NCBI RefSeq assembly: GCF_000003195.3
Contig: NW_018396398.1
Coordinates: 569,657 to 633,656, forward strand
Reading direction: 5' to 3'
DNA: 64,000 nucleotides
Source: Sorghum bicolor
Taxonomy: Eukaryota; Streptophyta; Magnoliopsida; Poales; Poaceae
This document shows, piece by piece, positions 51,946 to 63,300 of this stretch. The notes beneath the pieces are model-generated. The model worked only from the letters and a program-made list of their open reading frames with translations. It did not search any database and had not been told where the DNA came from. Every line of letters starts with the position of its first letter. Position 1 is the first letter of the stretch. A program made the position numbers and the translations under genes.

Positions 51946-53991
51946 ATGACTCTTAGTTTGCATATCAACAACACCAAGAAGGCACCTTACTTTGATGGCA
52001 CCAATTATGCTTATTGGAAGGTCAAGATGACCGCCCATCTCAAGTCAATCAATAGAGAAGTTTGGAAGGTGACCGAAACAAAGTTTGAGGTTGCAAATGA
52101 GAATGCACCTACACCGGTTGAAGAAAAGAAGCTTCAATGCAATGACATTGCAATAAGTGCTCTTCATGAAGATCTTGATGATAAGACCTTTGAGCAAATC
52201 AAGAACATTGAGATTGCTCATGATGCATGGGCAAAACTAGAAGAAACATTTGAGGGCACCAAGGGAACCAAGACCGCCAAGGCATATATCCTCCAAGAAA
52301 AGTTCTCAAGCTTCAAGATGCAAGAAGATGAAAGTGTGCCGGAGATGTTTCACCGGTTGCAAGTTATTGTGAATGAGCTCAAGGCACTAGGGGAAGAAGT
52401 GAAGGATAGTCAATTCTCTATGAAGTTCTTGAGAAGCTTACCCAAGAGATTTGACACTTTGATCACCGTGTTAGTCAAGACAACACTTAGTGAATCAACT
52501 CCCCAACAAGTGTTCCAAGAACTGATGACCGATGATGCTTATAGAGAAGATGATGAGAAGGATGAGTTGATCAAAAAGAAGAAGAAGGATGGTGAGAAGA
52601 AGGATGATGAGAAGAAGAAAAGTGTGGCATTCAAGGCCTCCTCATCCAAGGGCAAAGCCAAGATAGAGTCAACAAGTGAAGAAGAAGCAAGCACTTGTGA
52701 TAGTGATGAAGATGAGGAGATGGCTCTTCTTGTCAAAAGATTTGGCAAGTTTATGAAGAAGAAGGGCTATCGGGCAAGAAGGAAGAAGAGCTCCTCCAAG
52801 AAGAATGACCATTCCATGAGGTGCTTTAGATGCCATAGCAAGGATCATCTCATCGCCAAATGTCCTTATGATAGTGATGATGAAGATGCTATCAAGAAAG
52901 AAAGAAAGAAGCAAAAGAAGAAGCAAGAAAAGAAGGAAGGCTCAAACAAGAAGAAGGGTGATGCCCATGTTGCAACTTGGGATAGTGATGACTCCTCAAG
53001 TGATGAGGAGAGCACCAAGAAGAAGGCGCATGCTAGCATTGCCATTCAAGGAAAAAGCTCCATCTTTGACACTCCATCATGCTTCATGGCTAAGGCCACT
53101 AAGGTATCATCTAATGATGAGAGTGACCACGCTAGTGATAGTGATAGTGATGATGATGAACCAACTAAAGATGAACTAATCACTATGCTAGAAGATTGCA
53201 CTCATCACTATAAAGAAACTAGAAAGGAGTGCAAGGCCTTGCTTAAGGATAAGAAAACCCTTGAGCAAGAACTTGATGAGCTTAGAGCATCTTATGAGAG
53301 TCTAAAGGAAGACCATAAGAAGCTTCAAAAGGCTCACATTAAGCTTGAAGAAGCTCATTCCTCTCTAGTTAACAAATGTGAAAATGAGTCAACTAAAATT
53401 GAGAAAGCTAAAACTTGTAACATAGGCATAACATGTGATATCTTGAGTAAGCCTATTGTTATTGCTTCTACTAACCCTTCATGTAGCACATCTACATCAT
53501 CCTCATCTAGTAGTGATGGTTTCACTTGTGACCCCACACTAAAAGTTGAGAATGAAATTCTCAAGAAGGAGGTGAAAGAGCTCAATCACACTTTAGCTAA
53601 GGCTTATGGTAGTGAGGACCGCTTGCTTATGTGCTTGGGTAGCCAAAGAGCTTCTCTCTATAAAGAGGGATTAGGCTATAACCCCAAGAAAGGCAAGGCC
53701 GCCTTTGCTCCTCACAAGACTAGTTTTGTGAAGAATAATGGCCGGTATTGCAAAGCTTGCAAGCAAGTTGGTCACCTAGAGCAACAATGCATGAACAAGA
53801 AACCCAAAGCCAATGTATCCTCAATTAAGCTAAATTCTTTCTATGTGCTTACCAAGGATACTAAAGGTGTTCATGCTAAGTTCATTGGTGCACCATGGAT
53901 GGGCTCAAAGAAGAAAGCCATTTGGGTACCAAAGAGCTTAGTTGCTAACCTTGGAGGACCCAATCAAGTTTGGGTACCTAAAAGGAATTGA
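51946..53991 (+). CDS. Copia (Sirevirus-like) gag
   Basis: 681 residues from the first ATG after the primer-binding site. The N-terminal gag core starts at about residue 10 (YFDGTNYAYWKVKMTAHL) and includes a UBN2-type region (LEETFEGTKGTKTAKAYIL, FSSFKMQEDESVPEMFHRL). A long Lys/Glu/Asp/Ser-rich middle follows with zinc knuckle CFRCHSKDHLIAKC (about 288-301), a coiled-coil stretch (about 420-485), and a second knuckle CKACKQVGHLEQQC (about 603-616). Two knuckles and this length fit Sirevirus gag. The frame appears intact. It forms particles and binds RNA. Confidence 0.92.
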   Translation: MTLSLHINNTKKAPYFDGTNYAYWKVKMTAHLKSINREVWKVTETKFEVANENAPTPVEEKKLQCNDIAISALHEDLDDKTFEQIKNIEIAHDAWAKLEETFEGTKGTKTAKAYILQEKFSSFKMQEDESVPEMFHRLQVIVNELKALGEEVKDSQFSMKFLRSLPKRFDTLITVLVKTTLSESTPQQVFQELMTDDAYREDDEKDELIKKKKKDGEKKDDEKKKSVAFKASSSKGKAKIESTSEEEASTCDSDEDEEMALLVKRFGKFMKKKGYRARRKKSSSKKNDHSMRCFRCHSKDHLIAKCPYDSDDEDAIKKERKKQKKKQEKKEGSNKKKGDAHVATWDSDDSSSDEESTKKKAHASIAIQGKSSIFDTPSCFMAKATKVSSNDESDHASDSDSDDDEPTKDELITMLEDCTHHYKETRKECKALLKDKKTLEQELDELRASYESLKEDHKKLQKAHIKLEEAHSSLVNKCENESTKIEKAKTCNIGITCDILSKPIVIASTNPSCSTSTSSSSSSDGFTCDPTLKVENEILKKEVKELNHTLAKAYGSEDRLLMCLGSQRASLYKEGLGYNPKKGKAAFAPHKTSFVKNNGRYCKACKQVGHLEQQCMNKKPKANVSSIKLNSFYVLTKDTKGVHAKFIGAPWMGSKKKAIWVPKSLVANLGGPNQVWVPKRN

Positions 53992-54004
53992 TTTTTCCTT
54001 GTAG

Positions 54005-56305
54005 GTCAATTTCAAAGCTGGAGGAAGGCATTGGGTGCTTGATAGTGGGTGCACTCAACATATGACCGGGGAGTCTTGTATGTTCAAATCAATTGAAACA
54101 AATCAAAATGGTGGCTTTGATTCTATCACTTTCGGCAACAACAAGAAAGGCAAGGTCAAAGGGCTTGGTAAAATTGCTATCTCAAATGACATGAGCATAT
54201 CAAATGTGTTGCTAGTTGAGAGCCTAGATTTCAATCTCTTGTCAATTGCACAACTTTGTGATCTTGGTTTCAAGTGCATCTTTGGAAGTGATGATGTTTA
54301 GGTTGTTAGTGTTGATGGATCAAACTTGATATTCAAAGGATTTAGGCATGATAGCTTATACTTGGTTGATTTCAATGATAGTGACACTCAATTGACATCG
54401 TGCCTAATTAGCAAATCAAGTTTGGGTTGGTTGTGGCATAGAAGGCTTGGTCATGTTGGAATGAAACAATTGAACAAACTATTGAGGCATGACTTAGTTA
54501 GAGGCTTGAAGGATGTCACCTTTGAGAAAGATAAACCATGTAGTGCTTGTCAAGCCGGAAAGCAAGTTGGAAATGCACATCCTAAGAAAAGTGAAATGAG
54601 CACATCAAAGGCATTTGAGCTATTGCACATGGATTTATTTGGGCCAACAACATACACTAGCATTGGTGGCAACAAATATGGATTTGTGATAGTAGACGAC
54701 TACACTAGATACACTTGGGTGTTCTTTCTCTATGACAAGAGTGATGTTTGTGATCTATTCAAGTCTTTTGTCAAGAGGGTGCAAAATGAGTTTGAAACCA
54801 CTATCAAGAAGATTAGAAGTGACAATGGTAGTGAATTCAAGAACACAAGAATTGAGGAATTGTGTGATGATCTTGGCATTGGACATCAATTCTCTCCAAC
54901 ATACACTCCTCAATCCAATGGTGTAGTTGAAAGGAAAAATAGAACCTTGATTGATATGGCTAGATCAATGCTTAGTGAATACAATGTTAGTCATTCATTT
55001 TGGAGTGAAGCCATCAACACGGCTTGCTATTGTAGCAACCGTCTCTATTGCCATGGGAAGCTTGGAAAGACACCATATGAGCTATTGAATGGAAGAAAGC
55101 CCAACATTGCATACTTTAGAGTGTTTGGTTGCAAATGCTACATTCTCAAGAAAGGCACTAGATTGAGTAAATTTGAGAAGAAATGTGATGAAGGGTTCTT
55201 ACTTGGTTATTCCACCACAAGCAAGGCATATAGAGTTTGGAACTTGACAAGTGGCACATTGGAAGAAGTCCATGATGTTGAGTTTGATGAAACCGAGGGA
55301 TCTCAAAATGAAGCTCAAAATCTTGATGATGTGAGAGGAGATCAATTGGCAAATGCAATGAAGAACATGGATGTAGGTGACATAAGGCCAAGGCAAGTTG
55401 ATGATGATAATGACATTCACATGATCAATCAAGAAGTGCAAATTGATACAAATCAAGCTAATACTAGTGGCTCTCATGATGATGATCAAAATCAAAGTCA
55501 AGCAAGTGGAAGCAATCAACTCCCAATACTCCAACCTACAAGCATAGCAAGGGATCATCCATTGGATCAAGTCATTGGTGGTATTCAAAGTGGTGTACAA
55601 ACAAGATCAAGGCTAGCATCTTTTTGTGAGCACTATTCATTTGTCTCATTTGAAGAACCAAAAAGAATAGAAGATGCATTAAAGGATTCCGATTGGGTAA
55701 ATGCCATGCATGAAGAATTGAACAACTTCACAAGAAAACAAGTGTGGGAGCTTGTTGAGAGGCCAAAGAACTACAATGTGATTGGTACCAAGTGGGTCTT
55801 TAGAAACAAGCAAGATCAAGATGGTGTAGTTGTGAGAAACAAAGCAAGATTAGTAGCACAAGGCTACACTCAAGTTGAAGGTCTTGACTTTGGAGAAACT
55901 TATGCACCGGTTGCAAGATTGGAGGCAATTAGAATCCTATTAGCCTATGCTTGTGCCCACAACATCAAGCTCTATCAAATGGATGTGAAGAGTGCATTTC
56001 TCAATGGATATATAAATGAGTTGGTTTATGTTGAACAACCTCCTGGTTTTGAAGATGACAAGAAACCCAACCATGTTTACAAGCTCAAGAAGGCATTGGA
56101 TGGTTTGAAGCAAGCACCTAGAGCATGGTATGAGAGATTGAGAGATTTCCTTCTCTCCAAAGGGTTCAAGATGGGAAAGGTTGACACTACCCTCTTCACT
56201 AAGAAACTAGGCAATGACTTGTTTGTGTTGCAAATCTATGTTGATGATATCATCTTTGGATCAACCAATCAAGACTTTTGTGAAGAGTTTGGAAGATGTC
56301 CATGA
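54005..56305 (+). pseudogene. Copia pol: protease, integrase and RT
   Basis: Lies in the +1 frame relative to gag. Protease motif VLDSGCTQHMTG at about 54030. An in-frame TAG at 54299-54301 precedes the integrase. Integrase zinc finger ([12 protein letters not shown], then CSACQAGK), Asp in [10 protein letters not shown], Asp in IRSDNGSEF, Glu in [11 protein letters not shown] follows with [11 protein letters not shown] and the box [10 protein letters not shown]. The frame is lost at 56290-56305 through a short deletion flanked by AGATG. The first stop is one C-to-T step from CAG. Confidence 0.9.
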
Positions 56306-57168
56306 TTGGAGAGCTTAGTTACTTCCTTGGTCTTCAAATCAAGCAAATGAAGGATGGCACTTTTATAAGTCAAGGCAAGTACATCAAGGACATGATCAAG
56401 AAGTTTGGGTTGCAAGAAGCTAAACCAATGAGCACACCTATGGGCACAAATGATCAATTAGGTAGTGATGCTAGTGGCAACATGGTAGATCAAAAGTTAT
56501 ACCATTCTATGATTGGAAGTTTGCTCTATGTTACCGCATCAAGGCCGGATGTGATGTTTAGTGTGTGCAAATGTGCAAGATACCAAGCTTCACCTAGAGA
56601 AAGTCACTTGAAGGCAACCAAAAGAATATTGAGGTATCTCAAGGGCACTCATGATGTTGGATTATGGTATCCCAAGGGGTCTAACTTTGAGTTGATTGGA
56701 TATTCGGACTCCGACTATGGAGGATGCAAGATTGATAGAATGAGCACAAGTGGCACTTGTCAATTGCTAGGAAGGTCTCTAGTTTCATGGTCATCAAAGA
56801 AACAAAATAGTGTTGCACTATCAACCGCCGAGGCCGAATACATTAGTGCCGGTAGTTGTTGTGCACAGTTGCTTTGGATGAAAGCTACCTTGAATGACTT
56901 TGGAATCAAATTTAAGAATGTGCCTTTGCTATGTGACAATGAGAGTGCAATCAAGATGACACAAAATCCGGTTCAACATTCAAGAACCAAGCACATTGAC
57001 ATAAGGCACCATTTCATAATAGATCATCAACAAAAGGGTGATATTAGCATTGAAAGCATTGGCACCGAAAATCAACTAGCCGACATCATCACAAAGCCAC
57101 TTGATGAGAAGAGATTTTGCAAGTTGAGAAATGAATTGAACATACTTGACTTCTCCAACTTGAGATGA
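56296..57168 (+). pseudogene. Copia pol: RT end and RNase H
   Basis: 290 residues in a shifted frame starting at the conserved [15 protein letters not shown] segment, followed by YHSMIGSLLYVTASRPDVMF and the RNase H region (YSDSDYGGCKID, STAEAEYIS, CDNESAIKM, HIDIRHHFI). Acidic residues are present. It is the direct continuation of the upstream frame across a short deletion, so only a broken polyprotein could be made. Confidence 0.9.
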
Positions 57169-58254
57169 GTGCACCCCTATATTTATATATGACATGCCTC
57201 TCCTCCAACAAAGCAAGGTAAAGATGGTTGACATAGCATTCATACTTTGCTAAGGACATGTTTAGAACATATAGACATGCTTGCATGAAAATAGGCTCAT
57301 TCATGAAAATCAAAAGGATTTGATGTATGTATGGTACCACTATTGTTTCTATGATTGATTGATCTAGTGGTAGCATATGACATGTTTGTGAGCTTGTAAG
57401 CCTAGTGTTGAGTCTAGAATATGAGCTTATGATGTGTAATTCAACATGGTCAAGATAACCCTTATACTTCATGAGGTGTGAAAAAGCTTGTCCTTGGATC
57501 AAACCGAATTACATGTTTTAGGCAAGTGATCTAGATTGAACCATAATTTGACCCTCACATAGATTGACTTAATTCTCACTAAAATTTGAACCTTTGTGGT
57601 CATTGATGACAAAGGGGGAGAGAAACAAAGATAAAGTCATAAAGGGGGAGAAAAGTGCTTAAGGGGGAGAGAAGACTTTTGAAAATAGAAAGGGATAAAT
57701 TAAACTTGAGCACACAAATAGGGGGAGCAAGCTCATGAACCATCTGTTGCATTTGTATGTGCACTAACATAATGAGGTGTTGCATTACAAGTTTAAATTC
57801 ACTACTCCTGTTTGATTGATGATTGCTAGAAATAAAACTTGAATGATGCTTTGAATTCTAGCATAAAGTTTTTATTTTCATGTGGTATCTAGACATATAA
57901 TGTGATCTCACAAGGTATCTTGAGTTTTTGATGTATGTCTAGCTACATTGGTGCTAAGGATGGTACATTGGCAACTCCGATTGGTATCACGCTTCAAAGG
58001 TCCATTCTATATACCTTAGCATCATTTTGGTAGTAATAAATCTCCCAAAATTCCATTTCATGCATATGTGCAAACTTGAACCAAACTCATGGAAGCACAT
58101 ATGTAGGGGGAGCTAGTACTACCAAAAGTGAAATTGAAGTGTTTGTCCAATATTGTCTTATGATTAAAATGCTTTGGACAAGCAATTCAAGTTCATTATG
58201 ATTTCATTTCATATCTTTGTGATGGTTGTCATCAATTACCAAAAAGGGGGAGAT
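57169..58254 (+). promoter_or_regulatory. Copia 3' region with repeated polypurine tracts
   Basis: No gene larger than small chance frames, hence no env-like frame seen. GGGGGAG occurs at about 57614, 57644, 57663, 57721, 58106 and 58246; the last (AAAAAGGGGGAGAT) directly precedes the 3' LTR and is the functional polypurine tract. Repetition of such tracts is described for Sireviruses. Confidence 0.8.
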
Positions 58255-60345
58255 TGAAAGCCCAAGTTTGGTTTTGGTAATTAATGACACCAAGTTGCTA
58301 ATGCTTTGTGTTCAAGTGATTTGAGTTAGGCATAGCAACCCATTTGAAGAAGGAGCAACGTGCCATGAGTGATGGACACAAGGTCATAAAGAGAGAAGGC
58401 ATGAAGTGGAGATCATGGTGATGGACAAGGAGTAAAGTGATCAACGCAAAGGTATAGACATAGGATTTTGCTTTTGCCGGTCTAAGATGAGTAGAGAAGT
58501 GATTGACCGGATTTAAGATAGATAGCCGTACTATAAAGAGGGGAAATCTCTAATTGCAATGGTTATCTAGTGCCACTAAGTGTGAGTCTCATTTGCATAT
58601 ACCTAGGGCTTAGTGACGTGGTGAGTTGCATGAGAAAGCCTATAAAAATGTTTGTGAAATTCTAACACACATGCACATGGTGGTGTACACTTGGTGGTGT
58701 TGGCACATTTGCAAAGGAGAAGGTGTTGAAGTTGATTTTGATCAACTTGGAGAAGAGAAAGAAGCTTTTCGGTGTTCTCCGGACATTAGGATGGCTTTTA
58801 GATTGAAATGTTGCTTTGATCATTATGGTTTGGATTGAGTATCCATATGGATTGTGTAGCCCTCTGAGTAAGCTTTCCAAAATGTCCAAGATCATCGAAT
58901 TCGGAGCTAAAAGTTAGCATCCTAACAAGGTTTGAGTTGGTGCTGAAAATGCACGACCGGAAGTTCCGGTGGTACTTCCGGTGCCTGACCGGAAGTTCCG
59001 GTCAGCCTGACAGGAAGTTCTGGTTGGACTGTGAGAGATGTGCTCGCGTTTGAGAAAACACTTCCGGTATCTGACCGGAAGTTCTGGTCCATGACCAGAA
59101 GTTCCGGTCCATAACCGGAAGTTCTGGTCCATGAACGGGAGTCCGCATAGGAGACTTTGCGCATGGCCTCGCGTGTCAGGATTCACTTCCGGTCTCTGAC
59201 TGGAAGTTCCGCTGGGACTTCCGGTGGGTCCGAGTCTCTCACAACGGTCAGATCTGCTTGGCCACAACGGTCAGATCTGCTTGGATCGAGGCTCCAACGG
59301 TCAGATCTGGTCGGACCGGAAGTTCCGGTCCCAGGCAGCGAAACTTCCGGTGCCACACTATAAATACTCGTTTCCCTTGTTTCTAACCGGGCACTTCGCA
59401 TAGAACATATTTTCTGACTTCCGGTGGCTCTTCCAAAGAGTAAAGAAAGCTCTCCCCTCCTCCTCTCTCACTCCCTAAGCTTTGTGCTCCATTCAAGTGA
59501 GAGATTGAGCTCTAGTGATAGATCTGAGAGCTTCAAGAGCATCTCTTCCCTCTCCTCTCCATCCCCATAGCTTGGTGCTCTTTGGTGAGAGGATTTGGGA
59601 AACCCTAGTGTTGTGCATTTGTGATTTCATTCTTGTGGCACTAGGTGGTGATTGCAAGTGTGGATTTCTTGTTACTCTTGGGTGTTTCCCGACGCCCTAG
59701 ACGGCTTGGTGCAAGGGAGGTGTTGAGCTCGTGATTGGAGATTGTTTCGAGCCTCACCAAGTGATTTGTGAGAGGTTCTTGAGCCTTCCCCGTGGGAGAT
59801 CGCAATTGGCTACTCTAGTGGATTGCTCGTGGCTTGGAGGATCCCCATCTTGTGAGTGGATGTGCGGCACCCGCTGAGGGTTTGGCTTTGGATTGCCAAT
59901 TAGCTCGTGATCCATCAAGTGGGTGTATCGCCACAACGAGGACTAGCTTGCCGGGAAGCAAGTGAACCTCGGTAAAAATCTTGTGTCATTTCTTGCCGAG
60001 GACTCTCTCGTAATTGTGAGTGATTGGTTGGATATATCTCTACTCTACAACGTTGGTATAACAATCACTCTCCACTCCTTTACTTACTTGTTTATCTTGC
60101 TAGTTGTTTAGCTTGTTTAGTTTAGTCTTCTTGTTTAGGAGTGTAGCAAGTTCGTAGTTGTGCTTTCTTGTTGTAACTTGTGTTTAGCTTTCTTGCTAGA
60201 CTTGTGTAGGTGGCTTGCATAGCTTAGTTGTGCTAGTGCTAGAATAGCTTCGCCTTTTGTTTTACTAACCAACTTGTCTAGTTGAAGTTTGTAGAAATTT
60301 TAAATAGGCTATTCACCCGACCCCTCTAGCCATTTGGACCTTTCA
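58255..60345 (+). repeat. Copia right (3') LTR
   Basis: 2091 bp, TGAAAGCCC to CCTTTCA. Palindrome cluster at about 58955-59350, three CAACGGTCAGATCTG repeats, TATAAATA at 59359-59366. Followed by the target duplication CACAC (60346-60350). Confidence 0.96.
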
Positions 60346-63300
60346 CACACATCATCATGGAGTTATATCAGGTGAGTCCTAATTGATTTCTGAGCATACC
60401 GTATGTTCCGTGCAAACCGTGCATATATCTTGCATCAAGATTAGCACTATCTCCAAACAGACCAAATCGAGCTTTCACTTGAGCCCCTTGACCTAGGAGT
60501 ACCATCGGGTGTGTCCAAAATGGTTTTTTATCCTATGGTGCATTAGGTGCAAACTGTGCACCTATCTTGCACCGAAACTAACACTATCTCTAAACGGACC
60601 GAAGTGAGATTCCATATGACACGTGTCATCTAGGAGTTCCATCTGGTGCGTCCAAATTGATTTCTGAGCATATGGTATGTTCCATGCAAATCGTGCACTT
60701 ATCTTGCATCAAGATTAGCACTATCTCTAAACAGACTGAACCGAGCCTCCACTTGAGCCTCTTCACCTAGGAGTACCAACACGTGCTTCGAAAATGGTTT
60801 CTTAGACTTTGGTGCATTAGGCGCAAACCGTGCACATATCTTGCACCGAAACTAATATTGTCTCTAAGCACACCAAAGCGAGATTCCATATGACACACGT
60901 CATCAAGCATATGGTATGTTCCTTGCAAATCATGCACCTATCTTGCATCAAGATTAGCACTATCTCCAAACAGATAAAACCAAGCTTCCACTTGAACCTC
61001 TTCACCAAAGATCCAACAGGTGCTTCCAAAATGGTTTCTTAGACTATGGTGCATTAGGCGCAAACCATGCACATATCTTGCACCGAAACTAACACTATTT
61101 CTGAACAGACCAAAGTGAGATTCCATGACACATGTCATCAAGGAGTTCCGTCGGGTGCATCCAAATTGATTTCCAAGCATATGGTATGTTCCATGCAAAC
61201 CGTGCACCTATCTTGCATCAAGATTAGCACTATCTCCAAATAGACCAAACCGAGCTTCCACTTGAGCCTCTTCATCTAGGAGTACAAACAGGTGCATCAA
61301 AAATGGTTTCTTAGACTATGGTGTATTAGGCAGAAACTATGCACCTATCTTGCACCAAAACTAACATTGTCTCCAAACAGACCGAAGCGAGATTCCATAT
61401 GATACACGTCATCTAGGAGTTCCATTGGGTGCGTCCAAATTAATTTCCTAACACATAGTATGTTCCATGCAAACTGTGCAACTATCTTGCATCAAGATTA
61501 GCACTATATCCGAACAGACCAAATCGGCTATGAGTACCATCGGGTGCGTCTAAAATGGTTTCTTAGCCTATGGTGCATTAGGCGTAAATTATGCACATAT
61601 CTTGCACCGAAACGAACACTGTTTCTAAACGAACCAAATCAAGATTCCATATGACACATGTCATCAAGGAGTTCCGTCGGGTGCATCCAAATTGATTTCC
61701 AAGTATATGTTATGTTCCATGCAAACCGTGCACCTATTTAGCATCAAGATTAGCACTATCTCCAAACAGACCGTATCGAGCATCCACTTGAGCCTCTTCA
61801 TCTAGGAGTACAAACAGGTGCATCAAAAATGGTTTCATAGACTATGGGGCATTAGGCACAAACTATGCACCTATCTTGCCCCGAAACTGACATTGTCTCC
61901 AAACAGACCGAAGCGAGATTCCATATGACACACGTCATCTAGGAGTTCCATTGGGTGCGTCCAAGTTAATTTCATAACATATGGTACGTTCCATGCAAAC
62001 TGTGCAACTATCTTGCATCAAGATTAGCACTATATCCGAGCAGACCAAATCGAGCCTCCACTTGAGCCTCTTCAACTACGAGTACCATCGGGTGTGTCTA
62101 AAATAGTTTCTTAGCCTATGGTGCATTAGGCGTAAACCGTGCACATATCTTCTACCAAAACTAACACTGTCTCTAAACGAACCGAAGCAAGATTCCATAT
62201 GACACAGATCATCAAGGAGTTATATCAGGTGAGTCCTAACTGATTTCTGAGCATACCGTATGTTCTATGCAAACCGTGCGTCTATCTTGCATCAAGATTA
62301 GCACTATCTCCAAACAGACCAAATCGAGCTTTCACTTGAGCCCCTTGACCTAGGAGTACCATCGGGTGTGTCCAAAATGGTTTTTTATCCTATGGTGCAT
62401 TAGGTGCAAACTGTGCACCTATCTTGCACCGAAACTAACACTATCTCTAAACGGACCGAAGTGAGATTCCATATGACACGTGTCATCTAGGAGTTCCATC
62501 TGGTGCGTCCAAATTGATTTCTGAGCATATGGTATGTTCCATGCAAATCGTGCACCTATCTTGCATCAAGATTAGCACTATCTCTAAACAGACCGAACCG
62601 AGCCTCCACTTGAGCCTCTTCACCTAGGAGTACCAACAGGTGCTTCGAAAATGGTTTCTTAGACTTTGGTGCATTAGGCGCAAACCGTGCACATATCTTG
62701 CACCGAAACTAATATTGTCTCTAAGCACACCAAAGCGAGATTCCATATGACACACGTCATCAAGCATATGGTATGTTCCTTGCAAATCATGCACCTATCT
62801 TGCATCAAGATTAGCACTATCTCCAAACAGATAAAACCAAGCTTCCACTTGAACCTCTTCACCAAAGATCCAACAGGTGCTTCCAAAATGGTTTCTTAGA
62901 CTATGGTGCATTAGGCGCAAACCATGCACATATCTTGCACCGAAACTAACACTATTTCTGAACAGACCAAAGTGAGATTCCATGACACATGTCATCAACG
63001 AGTTCCGTCGGGTGCATCCAAATTGATTTCCAAGCATATGGTATGTTCCATGCAAACCGTGCACCTATCTTGCATCAAGATTAGCACTATCTCCAAATAG
63101 ACCAAACCGAGCTTCCACTTGAGCCTCTTCATCTAGGAGTACAAACAGGTGCATCAAAAATGGTTTCTTAGACTATGGTGTATTAGGCAGAAACTATGCA
63201 CCTATCTTGCACCAAAACTAACATTGTCTCCAAACAGACCGAAGCGAGATTCCATATGATACACGTCATCTAGGAGTTCCATTGGGTGCGTCCAAATTAA

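Larger units (their letters stand above)
22859..60345 (+). mobile_element. Copia Sirevirus-like LTR retrotransposon split by CRM-2 and Tat-2
   Basis: Target duplication CACAC at 22854-22858 and 60346-60350. Removing it restores an uninterrupted satellite sequence matching other monomers. The left LTR is in three pieces (22859-22874, 30231-32059, 51634-51888; about 2100 bp), the right LTR is 58255-60345 (2091 bp). Without its nested insertions the element is about 10.6 kb. Order gag, protease, integrase, RT, RNase H is Copia type. Long LTRs and several GGGGGAG tracts before the 3' LTR fit the Sirevirus (Maximus/SIRE) group. Confidence 0.93.

Noticed and set aside
60817..63064. Identical 70- and 89-residue frames at 1857-bp distance
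   Set aside because: Identity is due to the higher-order repeat, not to coding constraint.
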